From Phormidium tenue FACHB-1052 (lineage in GTDB: Bacteria; Cyanobacteriota; Cyanobacteriia; Phormidesmidales; Phormidesmidaceae), in assembly GCF_014696675.1 (NCBI RefSeq), contig NZ_JACJQN010000017.1:87798-151797 (forward strand): a stretch of DNA of 64,000 bases. Direction: 5' to 3'. A model generated the notes under the pieces. That model ran no database searches and was not told the DNA's origin. It was given only the letters and a program-made list of their open reading frames with translations. A program made the position numbers and the translations under genes. Shown in pieces: positions 1 through 10,827 of the stretch. Positions within the stretch are counted from its first letter, which is position 1; the number at the start of each line of letters is the position of its first letter.

Positions 1-67
1 ACCAGTCAGCGGTGCCATCGGTGGGGCCATAGGTCAGGGCCTGAAGCGGTTGGTCTGTGGGCAGCAT
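1..67 (-). CDS. Partial CDS, N-terminus only, unknown product
   Basis: An ATG at 67 (minus strand) opens a frame that runs off the left edge. The 22 visible residues begin MLPTDQPLQALTYGPTDG. An AAGGA-like ribosome site lies just upstream, and the start falls 14 bases after the trhO stop, so the two genes are probably co-transcribed. Too little is visible to recognise a family. Confidence 0.55.
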   Translation of the reverse strand, partial: MLPTDQPLQALTYGPTDGTADW

Positions 68-81
68 AGATTTCCTTAGAG

Positions 82-951
82 CTAGCGATCGCGCAGACGA
101 GCCTCTAGCCGAGCCCGTTTGACAGGGGTAAGAGCAGCATAGCAGTGGGGGCAGCTAATGCCCGCCTCGTAATGGGATGAGGCTTTTTCCGTCGCGCTTA
201 CCGGATGGCCACAGCCTAAGCAGAGCTCGTATTCACTGGGCTGCAGACGGTGGTCAACGGCCACCCGTTCGTCAAACACAAAGCAGTCGCCCTGCCACAG
301 GCTGTCAGCCGTCGGTATTGTTTTGAGGTAGTTGAGAATGCCGCCCTGGAGGTGATAGACCTGCTCGAAACCCTGGTCTAGCAGGTAGGCGGTAGCTTTT
401 TCGCAGCGAATGCCGCCCGTGCAGAACATTGCTACTTTTTTGTGCTGAGCTGGGTCGAGGTGGGTGTCTACATAATTTGGTAGTTCTCTAAAAGAGTGGG
501 TTTGGGGATTCACCGCGCCCTTAAAGGTGCCCAGCTCGACCTCAAAGTTGTTGCGAGCATCAATCACCATCACCTCAGGATCGGCAATGAGCTGGTTCCA
601 ATCTCGTGGCTCGACATAGGTGCCGACCTTCTGCTGAGCAGGGTTGACTTCGGGATGTCCTAAAGTGACGATTTCCCGCTTAAGCTTTACCTTCATACGC
701 TCGAAGGGCGCGTCTGCCGTGGTGGATTCTTGATGAGGGAAGGGGCCAATTTCGGGATGTGAGCGGAGCCAGTTTAGCAGGGCATCAATGCTGGGGCGAT
801 CGCCCGCTACGGTGGCGTTCAGTCCTTCTGAAGCCAGCAAAATTGTGCCCCGCAGCCCCCAGCTCTGACATAGCTCTAAAAGCTCCCGACGCAGCGCCGC
901 TGGTTCACTCAGGGTGACAAATTTGTAGAAGGTGGCGATCGCCCAATTCAT
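82..951 (-). CDS. trhO: tRNA uridine(34) hydroxylase, rhodanese family
   Basis: 289 residues, a usual length for TrhO (YceA). This family makes 5-hydroxyuridine at the tRNA wobble position using molecular oxygen. The N-terminal ferredoxin-like part (about 1-100, with SEGLNATVAG at 41-50) precedes a rhodanese domain (about 120-215). Its loop CTGGIRCEKA (177-186) holds the candidate catalytic Cys177. GDCFVFDERVAV (221-232) is a family signature. Cysteine pairs at 244/247 and 267/270 look like a C-terminal zinc site. It is followed at 14 bases by another minus-strand gene that leaves the window. The family call is firm; activity is inferred from homologues. Confidence 0.93.
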   Translation of the reverse strand: MNWAIATFYKFVTLSEPAALRRELLELCQSWGLRGTILLASEGLNATVAGDRPSIDALLNWLRSHPEIGPFPHQESTTADAPFERMKVKLKREIVTLGHPEVNPAQQKVGTYVEPRDWNQLIADPEVMVIDARNNFEVELGTFKGAVNPQTHSFRELPNYVDTHLDPAQHKKVAMFCTGGIRCEKATAYLLDQGFEQVYHLQGGILNYLKTIPTADSLWQGDCFVFDERVAVDHRLQPSEYELCLGCGHPVSATEKASSHYEAGISCPHCYAALTPVKRARLEARLRDR

Positions 952-977
952 GGCCTAACAACGCTACAAAGTTTCAA

Positions 978-1898
978 TTATAGGCGGTGGGCCTGGTACA
1001 CCTCGACGGCGGCTCTGTGCAGCAGCGAGTGGCGAAAGATCAGGTCATCCATGGATTGGCCGTAGCCGCCGCCGATGACGCAGGCGACAGGATAGCCCGC
1101 TTGCACACAGCTATCGAGTACGAAGCGATCGCGCCGATAAATCCCGGTGTTGGTCAGCGCCAGCTTACCCAGCAGGTCGTCTTTGTGGGGGTCGGCCCCA
1201 GCGTCGTAAAACACGAGGTCAGGTTGCACCTGGGCCAGCAAATCGGGAACGTGCCGCGCCAGGCAGTTTAGGTAGGCATCATCTTCCATGCCCAAGGCTA
1301 AGGGCACATCTAAATCGCTGCTCTGTTTGCGGGCCGGAAAGTTCTCCTGGCAGTGCATGGAAAAGGTGAAAACGCTGGCGTCGTCGCGGAAGATCCAGGC
1401 GGTGCCGTCGCCCTGATGCACATCTAGATCGAGGATCAGCACGCGACTGACGCGGCCCTGGGCTTGCAGCACGCGGGTGGCGATCGCCAGATCATTAAAA
1501 ATGCAAAACCCCGAGCCGTAGTCGGGAAAGGCGTGGTGGGTGCCCCCCGCCGTATTGCAGGCCAGCCCGTGCTCCAAAGCCAGCTTGGCGGTGAGAATGG
1601 TGCCCCCTACTGCCGTGCAGGTGCGCTTAACCAGGGCGGCGCTCCAGGGCAAGCCAATGCGCCGTTGGGCTTTGGCATCCAGCGTGCCCTGGCGGTAGGC
1701 GTTGACGTAGTTTGGATGGTGGACAAACTCCAGCCAGGTCTGAGGCGGCTCGCCGGGCTGGTAGATTTGGTTGGGGGTGATGATGCCGTCGTGCAGCAGG
1801 CGATCGCGCAGCAGCCGAAACTTGGGCATCGGAAAGCGATGCCCGTCGGGCAGAGGAGCCACATAGTCAGAGTGATAGATAACCGGAAGCTGACTCAA
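978..1898 (-). CDS. Histone deacetylase-fold family protein (class IIa/IV-like amidohydrolase)
   Basis: 306 residues matching the arginase/deacetylase fold. The catalytic HH pair is in GGTHHAF (118-124). The zinc ligands are probably Asp159 and His161 in DLDVHQGDGTA and Asp236 in YDAGADPH. GGGYG (277-281) closes the site. Bacterial members deacetylate small acetylated amines or proteins, and the substrate cannot be read from sequence. The gene sits just upstream of trhO on the same strand, 26 bases away, and could share its transcript. All core catalytic residues are present, so it should be active. Confidence 0.9.
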   Translation of the reverse strand: MSQLPVIYHSDYVAPLPDGHRFPMPKFRLLRDRLLHDGIITPNQIYQPGEPPQTWLEFVHHPNYVNAYRQGTLDAKAQRRIGLPWSAALVKRTCTAVGGTILTAKLALEHGLACNTAGGTHHAFPDYGSGFCIFNDLAIATRVLQAQGRVSRVLILDLDVHQGDGTAWIFRDDASVFTFSMHCQENFPARKQSSDLDVPLALGMEDDAYLNCLARHVPDLLAQVQPDLVFYDAGADPHKDDLLGKLALTNTGIYRRDRFVLDSCVQAGYPVACVIGGGYGQSMDDLIFRHSLLHRAAVEVYQAHRL

Positions 1899-1918
1899 AG
1901 CCCCAAAGCAAACAATGC

Positions 1919-2725
1919 TTACATTAAGGACGACAGCGATCGCCGCTGCCGCATATCTAGAGCATGGGCCACACTGCCCTCAGTCCAATCGAGGGGCAGG
2001 TCAGCCTCGGGGGGCACCACCGCCGGAGTGGCAGTTGGCAATGGCGCAACTTTAGGAGCCGAAGGCTGGGGCGATTCCCCTCGAGGGAGGTCGCGCCAAC
2101 GCCCTGGCTGAGGCACCGCTTTGAACTGCGGCACAGTACCAGCCCTAGGTCGCGCTGGTACCGATGCTGAGTGCGGCTCAACCATGGGGGTTTCTACCAG
2201 TCTAACCCCGGGGGCTACGACCCCATCACGCTGGGGCAAGTAGGGGGCCAAACGCTTGGGGTGGGGTGGCTGCACCGGCGTAGACGCTTTAGCGATCGGG
2301 CGCGGACGGGCTTTTTTGCGCTTGGTGGCCCGAGCTGAGACCTTGATTTGCTGGGTGAGCACAAAGGAGCCGAAGGCACATAGTCCCACCAGGCTCAGCA
2401 GGCCCCAAAGGGCAACCCCAGGCTGGGGCGAAGCTTCTTGCCCAAGCGCAATATCTGGGGCAGGGGCAGCATCGTCGGCTGGAACTGACAAAACCGTTAG
2501 GGGCGCTTCGGGAGCGACATCTTCGATGGGCTCGTTGAACATGAGGCCGTGGTAGGCGATCGCAGACACGCACACCAGGGTCAACCAGAGCCCGCCCAGC
2601 AAAAATAAGGGCCGGTAGGTTAGCAGTCTTGACCAAAACAGCCCCGACGTGACAGCAGGGTCGCGGGCTTCAGAAAAGGGTTGGGGAGAATGGGGCGAAG
2701 GCTGTCCAGAAAAATGCTGTGCCAT
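1919..2725 (-). CDS. Two-TM protein with proline-rich tail, function unknown
   Basis: 268 residues. Two hydrophobic segments (about 36-58 and 103-124) are separated by an acidic/Ala-Pro stretch. A basic cluster (RATKRKKARPRP) follows the second segment, which predicts a cytoplasmic C-terminus. The last 140 residues are Pro/Ala/Arg-rich and probably disordered, ending in a more ordered acidic-to-basic tail (SVAHALDMRQRRSLSSLM). I recognise no enzyme motif. It lies 20 bases upstream of the deacetylase-fold gene, so a minus-strand transcript 2725 to 1 is possible. The coding call rests on frame length and composition. Confidence 0.65.
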   Translation of the reverse strand: MAQHFSGQPSPHSPQPFSEARDPAVTSGLFWSRLLTYRPLFLLGGLWLTLVCVSAIAYHGLMFNEPIEDVAPEAPLTVLSVPADDAAPAPDIALGQEASPQPGVALWGLLSLVGLCAFGSFVLTQQIKVSARATKRKKARPRPIAKASTPVQPPHPKRLAPYLPQRDGVVAPGVRLVETPMVEPHSASVPARPRAGTVPQFKAVPQPGRWRDLPRGESPQPSAPKVAPLPTATPAVVPPEADLPLDWTEGSVAHALDMRQRRSLSSLM

Positions 2726-2873
2726 AGGTTACCTGGTGGCCATCGGTGCACAAAACTCAGCGTTGCCGGTGCACCCTTACGGCCAATTGTAGGTGCTCTT
2801 GCCAGTCGGCGCTAGGGTTTGGGTGAGCTTGGCATCATGCTATTGCCATAGCCTGCCCACCCCAGGCGGTTTT

Positions 2874-3842
2874 CTAGCGCAGCACCATGGTCGGCACATA
2901 GTCTTGGGGATCTTGGGCGACCCAGCCTGCGGTGGAGTTAAGCCGCACCTCAAAGAACAGGAACGCGTCGTCGCCGCCCTCAGGGGTGGCGATCGCCCCG
3001 AGGCGATCGCCCTGGCGCACCGTCTGTCCAGCCCGCACGTTCAGCGCTGCCAAATTGGCGTAGCGGGTTTGCAGTCCTTGGGCATGGTTGATGACCACCA
3101 GATTGCCGTAGGTGGCATCGGTACCGGCAAAGGCTACGGTGCCGGCCCCTACGGCCAGGGCCGGGGTGCTGGCGGCGCTAGCCAGGGCGACCCCAGTGTT
3201 AAACACCAGCTTGCCCTGGGCTGAGTCTGGCTGCCAGCCGTAGTTGACGATTACCTGCGATCGCTGGGGCAGCGGATATCCCTGAAGTGGCGTAGCTGGG
3301 GCGGCGGTGGCCGCTGTGGTCGCCACCCCAGGGAACCAGTTCACCCCCGGCAGAAAAATGGTGGCCGGTATGGTGCTGACGCAGCCGTTTACCTCAAACA
3401 GCACATCGGGTCGGCTGTTGTAGGCCCGGGCGACCTGCTGCCAGGTCTGGCCCGGGGCAACGCTGACCCGAATGCCATTGAAGGGCGGAATCAGCAGCTC
3501 TTGCCCAGGCCTGACAGTCCCCTCCTGAACGGCAGGATTGAGCCCCATAATCGTGGCTGGCAACAGGCTGTAGCGTTGGGCAATGACGGCCAGCGTTTCA
3601 CCCTGGGCCACCCGGTGACGGGTTAAGCGCGATAGGGCGGGTTGGGAGCAAGCGGCAGAGCCGGTCTGGGCGATCGCCTCCGGTGCTGTTAGCCCTCCGA
3701 ACGGCAGGGCAACGGCCAGCCCCACCAGTACCGCGAGGCGTTTGAATGGCCTCAGCTGGTTGGCAGTGTCTAACCGGCAGGTGGCCGAAGGTTTCAGCAA
3801 ATCGTAAAACACCATGAAAAGCAAATGTGGCGAGGTAGTCAA
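2874..3842 (-). CDS. LysM protein with degenerate M23 (LytM) domain
   Basis: 322 residues; the start could also be the ATG at 3815. A hydrophobic segment (about 35-59, ending APEAIAQ) looks like a signal peptide or anchor. A clear LysM domain (about 76-120, VAQGETLAVIAQRYSL) is followed by a weaker LysM-like copy (125-165), then an M23 fold (about 195-300). The M23 metal ligands are gone: HxxxD reads N215-x3-A219, the His of YAHL is N263, and HLHFEV reads FLFFEV (294-299). It is therefore probably a non-catalytic, exported murein-binding activator, like EnvC or NlpD, rather than a hydrolase. It is divergent from the HtrA gene. Confidence 0.85.
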   Translation of the reverse strand: MTTSPHLLFMVFYDLLKPSATCRLDTANQLRPFKRLAVLVGLAVALPFGGLTAPEAIAQTGSAACSQPALSRLTRHRVAQGETLAVIAQRYSLLPATIMGLNPAVQEGTVRPGQELLIPPFNGIRVSVAPGQTWQQVARAYNSRPDVLFEVNGCVSTIPATIFLPGVNWFPGVATTAATAAPATPLQGYPLPQRSQVIVNYGWQPDSAQGKLVFNTGVALASAASTPALAVGAGTVAFAGTDATYGNLVVINHAQGLQTRYANLAALNVRAGQTVRQGDRLGAIATPEGGDDAFLFFEVRLNSTAGWVAQDPQDYVPTMVLR

Positions 3843-4122
3843 CGTTGATTTTGGTTCTACAGGTGAACCCGACCATCCTTGAGGGGTACAGCCTCTATAA
3901 TAGGCAGGACAGCCCCGGTTGTTCAGGGGGCATACCTGGGTTTTCTAGCCGCAGGTAACCCCATCCGGAAATTATTTGCTCCGTAGAATATTCGGTAGAG
4001 TAGAGCCAGACAGTCAAATTATCGTCAGCGTTACGTGATTTTGAGTTGGCTCGCAGCCGCCGCAAGGCCAGTTCGTCGTACCCGGTAAGACACACCAGGC
4101 ACAGTAGCAGAGGGCATTCAGC
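3843..4122. promoter_or_regulatory. Divergent intergenic region between the LysM/M23 gene and the HtrA gene
   Basis: 280 bases that must hold promoters for two divergent exported-protein genes. A minus-strand frame at 3895-4095 exists but has no family features. AT-rich stretches near 3890-3900 and 3970-4025 could hold -10 elements. I cannot assign specific boxes. Confidence 0.4.
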
Positions 4123-5376
4123 ATGGACTCGTTACCAAAGCAGTTTTCTCAGCAGCTCGCGTTGGTGGCAGTCGCTTTGGCCGTAGGTGGTGGTGCGGGT
4201 TGGGCCGGTCACTACTACGTCAGCCAGGCGAGTTTGGCTACAGCACAGCAGGCCGCAGCTGAGACTCCCCCAGCGGTCAAGACATCGTTGACGACCGTGG
4301 CCCAGGCCGCCCCCAACCCCCGAGTCGCCGACCCGATGGGGGACAACCAAAACTTTATTGCCCTGGCGGTAGAGCAGGTGGGGCCAGCAGTCGTGCGCAT
4401 TGACGCCGAGCGCACCGTGCCCGAAATTTCTCCCGATGCTTTCAACAACCCCTTCTTTCGCCGCTTCTTTGACGAGCAAGAAATGCCCCCGCCCGAGCTG
4501 CCCGATCGCCTAGAGCAGGGGACTGGGTCAGGGTTCATTCTTAGCGCTAATGGCCAGATTTTGACTAATGCCCACGTGGTTGAGGGAGCCAAAACGGTGC
4601 AGGTCACCCTGCGCGACGGGCGTGACTTTGAAGGAAAGGTGGTTGGAGTTGACTCGGTAACCGACGTAGCTGTGGTCAAAATTGAAGCCGCCGACCTGCC
4701 TACCGTGCAGATTGGCAGCACCCAAGACCTGGCTCCGGGGCAGTGGGCGATCGCCATTGGCAACCCCCTTGGCCTCGACAACACCGTCACCGCTGGCATC
4801 ATCAGTGCCCTGGGGCGCAGCAGCAACCAGGTGGGCATTCCCGATAAGCGGGTGCAGTTTATTCAAACCGATGCCGCCATTAACCCCGGCAACTCCGGCG
4901 GCCCCCTGCTCAATGACCGGGGCGAAGTGATCGGCATGAACACCGCTATTCGCGCCAACGCCCAGGGTTTAGGGTTTGCCATTCCCATCGAAACCGCCAA
5001 ACGCATCGCCGATCAGCTCTTCACCAACGGGGAAGTGCTGCACCCCTTCCTCGGCATTCAAATGGTCGAACTCTCCGCCGAGATGGTCGATCGCCTCAAC
5101 GAAGAAGAGCAGCTCAATCTTAAAATCGACAACGACGATGAGCCCGGCGTTCTCATTGTCGGGGTGCTGCCCGACAGCCCGGCCCAAGCCGCAGGTTTGA
5201 AGATCGGGGACGTCATCTGCGCCATTGAGGGCGACCCAGTCGATAGCCCGCCAGACGTGCAGGCTCGGGTAGAAGCGACCGAAATTGGCGGCACCCTCAA
5301 GCTCGACATTCACCGCGATGGCCGCGACCAAACCATTGATGTCAAACCCGCAGCTATGCCCCCCGACTTGCGCTAG
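4123..5376 (+). CDS. HtrA/Deg-type serine protease with PDZ domain
   Basis: 417 residues, typical of cyanobacterial HhoA/HhoB/HtrA. An N-terminal hydrophobic segment (about 10-33) is a signal peptide or anchor that sends the protein to the periplasm or lumen. The trypsin-like domain carries the triad His151 (TNAHVVEG), Asp181 (DVAVVKI) and Ser258 (GNSGGPL). One PDZ domain spans about 308-405. The family degrades or refolds damaged envelope and photosynthetic proteins. Which of the three paralogues it is cannot be decided here. It converges on larB, with only 63 bases between stops. Confidence 0.93.
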   Translation: MDSLPKQFSQQLALVAVALAVGGGAGWAGHYYVSQASLATAQQAAAETPPAVKTSLTTVAQAAPNPRVADPMGDNQNFIALAVEQVGPAVVRIDAERTVPEISPDAFNNPFFRRFFDEQEMPPPELPDRLEQGTGSGFILSANGQILTNAHVVEGAKTVQVTLRDGRDFEGKVVGVDSVTDVAVVKIEAADLPTVQIGSTQDLAPGQWAIAIGNPLGLDNTVTAGIISALGRSSNQVGIPDKRVQFIQTDAAINPGNSGGPLLNDRGEVIGMNTAIRANAQGLGFAIPIETAKRIADQLFTNGEVLHPFLGIQMVELSAEMVDRLNEEEQLNLKIDNDDEPGVLIVGVLPDSPAQAAGLKIGDVICAIEGDPVDSPPDVQARVEATEIGGTLKLDIHRDGRDQTIDVKPAAMPPDLR

Positions 5377-5439
5377 TCAGTGGGAGCTTTGAGTTTTGAG
5401 TTGGTGGAGGGCGCAAATTCAAACCTTAAAATTCAAACT

Positions 5440-6234
5440 TCAAAACTTTCCCCCTACACCCTCACTCCCTACCCTCGCCCCGGTACGCAAAATCTGCCCG
5501 GCTAGCACCGCGCTGCCAAAGCCATTGTCAATGTTGACCACGCCAATGCCCGCTGCACAGGAGTTAAGCATGGTGAGCAGGGCCGAGAGGCCATTAAAGC
5601 TGGCTCCGTAGCCAATGCTGGTGGGCACTGCGATGATGGGGCAATCGGCTAGGCCCGCCACGACGCTAGGCAGTGCGCCCTCCATGCCCGCTACTACAAT
5701 CAGCACATCCATGTCACGGATCAAGTGGCGGTGGCGCAGCAGGCGGTGTAGCCCGGCTACTCCGACATCCCACAGGCGCTTGACCATAAACCCGCTCAGT
5801 TCGGCGGTAACAGCAGCCTCTTCGGCCACAGGCAGGTCGGCAGTTCCTGCCGTCAGCACGCCAATGGTACCGGGGTGTTGGGCTGCCCAACCCAAGGGCA
5901 CTAGGGCGCAGATGCGGGCCATGTCGTAGTACCGCGCTGCCGGAATTTGCTGCTGCACCTGGGCAAAAACCTCAGGTTCGATGCGGGTAGCCATGACCAC
6001 TGGGTTGTGCTGATGCAGGCTGCGCATGATCTGCACAATTTGGTGGGGGGTTTTGCCTGGCCCCCAGATCACTTCTGGAAAGCCGGTGCGCAGGGTGCGG
6101 TGGTGGTCGACCTTAGCAAAGTCGTCAACCGGCTCAAAGTCGAGGTACTTGAGCCGGTCAAAGGCGGCATCGGGGCTGAGCTGCCCCTGGGAAACGGCGT
6201 TGAGTAGATGGCGCAGGGCGTCGGGCTGGGTCAC
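5440..6234 (-). CDS. larB: Nickel-pincer cofactor biosynthesis protein LarB
   Basis: 264 residues. The C-terminal half is an AIR-carboxylase-like (PurE-like) domain with the LarB signature AGMEGALPSVVAGL followed by PTSIGYG. In LarB this domain carboxylates and hydrolyses nicotinic acid adenine dinucleotide, the first step of the nickel-pincer cofactor of lactate racemase-type enzymes. larC and larE are not in this window, so the pathway must be dispersed. The last eight residues (SEGVGGKF) are encoded by a purine-rich repeat tract that also occurs in other intergenic regions here, so the C-terminus may have been extended by it. Confidence 0.92.
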   Translation of the reverse strand: MTQPDALRHLLNAVSQGQLSPDAAFDRLKYLDFEPVDDFAKVDHHRTLRTGFPEVIWGPGKTPHQIVQIMRSLHQHNPVVMATRIEPEVFAQVQQQIPAARYYDMARICALVPLGWAAQHPGTIGVLTAGTADLPVAEEAAVTAELSGFMVKRLWDVGVAGLHRLLRHRHLIRDMDVLIVVAGMEGALPSVVAGLADCPIIAVPTSIGYGASFNGLSALLTMLNSCAAGIGVVNIDNGFGSAVLAGQILRTGARVGSEGVGGKF

Positions 6235-6355
6235 GGAGGCAGCGGGGAAAGGTAAAGGGCAAAGGCCAGAAGGCTCTGGAAAGATCAGCCTAGACCATGG
6301 CGCTAAAAAAGGGGAGCGAAAAATGTCACAGGGTTGTCATACCTCGGCTACCTCG

Positions 6356-6383
6356 GTGACATACCAGGCCCCTACATTATTAA
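6356..6383 (+). promoter_or_regulatory. Putative sigma70-type promoter for the small RNA
   Basis: GTGACA (6356-6361) and TATTAA (6378-6383) are 16 bases apart. They would start transcription near 6390, about 50 bases before a strong terminator. Read by eye; start not verified. Confidence 0.4.
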
Positions 6384-6389
6384 TTAATC

Positions 6390-6441
6390 GTTCACTCCTC
6401 AACACCCCAAGCGCCGGAGCTACTAGCTCCGGCGCTTTTTT
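6390..6441 (+). ncRNA. Candidate Yfr1-like small RNA
   Basis: A free-standing unit in the gap between larB and the next gene. After a plausible promoter comes an unpaired CU-rich stretch containing ACTCCTCAACACC (6394-6406), then a perfect 11-bp hairpin (6411-6421 with 6425-6435) and six Ts (6436-6441). Cyanobacterial Yfr1 is about 55-65 nt and has a single-stranded core ACUCCUCACAC before a 3' terminator hairpin; this copy has one extra A in the core. No protein-coding gene upstream explains the terminator on this strand. The known Yfr1 locus is usually beside guaB/trxA, so this could be a relative rather than the main copy. The 5' end is inferred. Confidence 0.5.
6411..6441 (+). terminator. 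Strong rho-independent terminator of the small RNA candidate
   Basis: GCGCCGGAGCT (6411-6421), loop ACT, AGCTCCGGCGC (6425-6435), then TTTTTT. This is a perfect 11-bp stem with an ideal U tract. Confidence 0.85.
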
Positions 6442-6505
6442 GCGCGATCGCATCCGGAAAGGGGCAGGGCACTCTGTAATAACTGATCAGGCCGTGAAAC
6501 AATCT

Positions 6506-6529
6506 GCCGCCACCAGCACTGGTGGCGGC
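6506..6529. repeat. Perfect 11-2-11 palindrome upstream of the small secreted protein gene
   Basis: GCCGCCACCAG (6506-6516), CA, CTGGTGGCGGC (6519-6529). It lies 53 bases before the ATG of the next gene. No T tract follows, so it is more likely a 5'-leader hairpin or a protein-binding site than a terminator. Confidence 0.6.
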
Positions 6530-6581
6530 GGAGCACCCTCAAGCGGGGCGGCAGCTGTACTTAACCCTAGTTTTAATTCCT

Positions 6582-6944
6582 ATGAAACGGCATCTATATG
6601 CGATCGCCCTTACCGGCCTTGGCTTGGCCGCTCTGATTCAGCCCGCCAATGCTCGCCCCGAAATTGCCAGCGGTGACCAGCTACTCGACACCGATGTGGC
6701 AGGCTGCCTGACGCGGGCCGACCAGCTGATTGACAGCTTGGGGGTCGAGTCTGACCAGGGCAGCATCGATCGCACGGGTTATTTCGAGGATGGCTCTTTT
6801 CGAGTTCTCTGCTATGGAGCTGGAGACACCAATAGTCTGGCGATCGTGTTTGCCACCCACGACCAGTCAGCAGAGATAGCCTCCAACTTTATTCAAATGA
6901 TGCTGGGTGAACTGTCGCAGGGCGAAGCGCTATCGCAACAGTAG
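6582..6944 (+). CDS. Small secreted protein, unknown function
   Basis: 120 residues from the ATG at 6582. This start gives a classical signal peptide, MKRHLYAIALTGLGLAALIQ followed by PANA at 21-24, so cleavage after about residue 24 is expected. The mature part is acidic, about 96 residues, with two cysteines (one in VAGCLTRAD, one in RVLCYGAG) that could form a disulfide. No known domain is recognised. It has its own terminator at 6964-7004 and converges on the PRK-like gene. An upstream in-frame start would bury the signal peptide, so 6582 is preferred. Confidence 0.75.
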   Translation: MKRHLYAIALTGLGLAALIQPANARPEIASGDQLLDTDVAGCLTRADQLIDSLGVESDQGSIDRTGYFEDGSFRVLCYGAGDTNSLAIVFATHDQSAEIASNFIQMMLGELSQGEALSQQ

Positions 6945-6963
6945 GTTGCACATGATAAAAAAT

Positions 6964-7004
6964 AGCCGATCGCTAAGCAGAGGCAGAGCAATCGGCTGTT
7001 TTTT
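6964..7004 (+). terminator. Rho-independent terminator after the small secreted protein gene
   Basis: AGCCGAT (6964-6970) pairs with ATCGGCT (6991-6997), with some inner pairing. It is followed by G and six Ts (6999-7004), 20 bases after the stop codon. Confidence 0.75.
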
Positions 7005-7063
7005 GGCAACCCCCTATGCTGCTGCAATTGGGGATCTCGGGGTGGGCGAACTGCCCTTTGCCC

Positions 7064-8005
7064 CTACTCGGAAACTTTGGCGGCCTTGAGCATGTGGTAG
7101 GTAATTAGCAGCTGGGTCAGGGCCAGGGGATAGCTTTGCAGCGTTTCGCCCGTGGTGCCCACCACTTTGCCAATGTCGGTGTTGCCTTCAATGCTGCAAA
7201 ACTTGCCCAGGTAGGGGACTTCGCTGCATAGGGTACGCTCTAGCTCTTGCACGGGTTTTTCAGTAGCGTGGCCGTCGATTTCGAGCACGTCTACGGGCTT
7301 GCCCATGTCGCGATCGAGGCCCATGCGCACCGCGTCGCTTAGAGAGCCACCGTTTTTATCTTCTAGCAGGTGGGTAAAGTCGGGGTGGGGAATGGTGGGC
7401 CGCATCACCAGACGCACGTTGAGCAGCAGTTCGTCGCCGCTGCTGTTGCCATCTGGGGGGTAAAAGCTAACTACCACATCGGCCCACTGCCGCTGGGGAC
7501 GAATGAACGCTTCGGAGTCCTCTTCACGGGCTTTAATCTGCTCAATCACCTCTTCGGGGGTATAGCCGCGCTTGCGGGTGTCGCGCTTGATTTTCCAATT
7601 GGCGCGCAGATCTTCGGGCGGGGCCAGATAGACTTTAACGTCGTAGGCATCGCGACAGGCACGGGTCGAGTAACCGAGCAAGCCTTCGACGATGACAAAG
7701 CGCTTAGGCTCAATGTATTCGGGGGCGTCAAACTCGCCGCTCGTGTGGTTGTAGATAGGCTTGAGAATGGGCTGCCCAGTGCGCAGCAGTGCTAGGTGCT
7801 GCTGAATGATATCGATGTAGTTGCAGTCGGGGTGCAGGGCCGAAATGCCCATTTCTTTGCGCTGTTTGCGATCGTAGCGGTGGTAGTCGTCCGTGCAGAT
7901 GATGGTAACGTCGTCTTCGCCTAAAATCTGCGCAATGCCCCGCGACAGAGTGGTTTTACCCGCCGCGCTGTCACCCACAATGCCGAGGATTATCGGACGA
8001 CTCAT
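7064..8005 (-). CDS. Phosphoribulokinase/uridine kinase-family P-loop kinase, non-redox type
   Basis: 313 residues from the ATG at 8005, chosen because GGAG sits just upstream and the protein then starts directly with the P-loop strand (MSRPIILGIVGDSAAGKTT). P-loop 11-19; TDDYHRYDR (38-46) matches the PRK substrate/catalytic region, with the equivalent of PRK Cys55 kept at 38. The Cys of the GCGKST P-loop in the classical cyanobacterial PRK is Ala15 here, so the usual thioredoxin-controlled disulfide cannot form. It may be a second PRK-like paralogue with a different substrate or regulation. It stands alone, with no Calvin-cycle neighbour except the distant tpiA. Family call firm; PRK activity uncertain. 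Confidence 0.82.
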   Translation of the reverse strand: MSRPIILGIVGDSAAGKTTLSRGIAQILGEDDVTIICTDDYHRYDRKQRKEMGISALHPDCNYIDIIQQHLALLRTGQPILKPIYNHTSGEFDAPEYIEPKRFVIVEGLLGYSTRACRDAYDVKVYLAPPEDLRANWKIKRDTRKRGYTPEEVIEQIKAREEDSEAFIRPQRQWADVVVSFYPPDGNSSGDELLLNVRLVMRPTIPHPDFTHLLEDKNGGSLSDAVRMGLDRDMGKPVDVLEIDGHATEKPVQELERTLCSEVPYLGKFCSIEGNTDIGKVVGTTGETLQSYPLALTQLLITYHMLKAAKVSE

Positions 8006-8235
8006 AGATTTCTCCAGGGTTTTGCAACCAGTAGTTAATTTCCCCATTGTAGGAACCAGCGGGATCATCACCAAATATTTATTGCTCTGTGTAATGGCCT
8101 CAGAACAATTGGGCGATCGCCCCTGCGGCAATTCATAGCCCAACTAAGCTTTCAATCGTCTGGAATTTGTAAGAATAGAATGGTGTCGCTGGCCGCTTTT
8201 TGGGGGCCACTATTTAGCCCTGCGAGTCTAAGTCT

Positions 8236-10827
<2,592 letters not shown>

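Noticed and set aside
1464..2111. Plus-strand long frame opposite the deacetylase-fold gene
   Set aside because: Shadow of the minus-strand genes, which show clear motifs.
3895..4095. Minus-strand frame of 66 codons in the divergent region before the HtrA gene
   Set aside because: No ribosome site, unusual composition and no family pattern; it overlaps the region that should hold two promoters.
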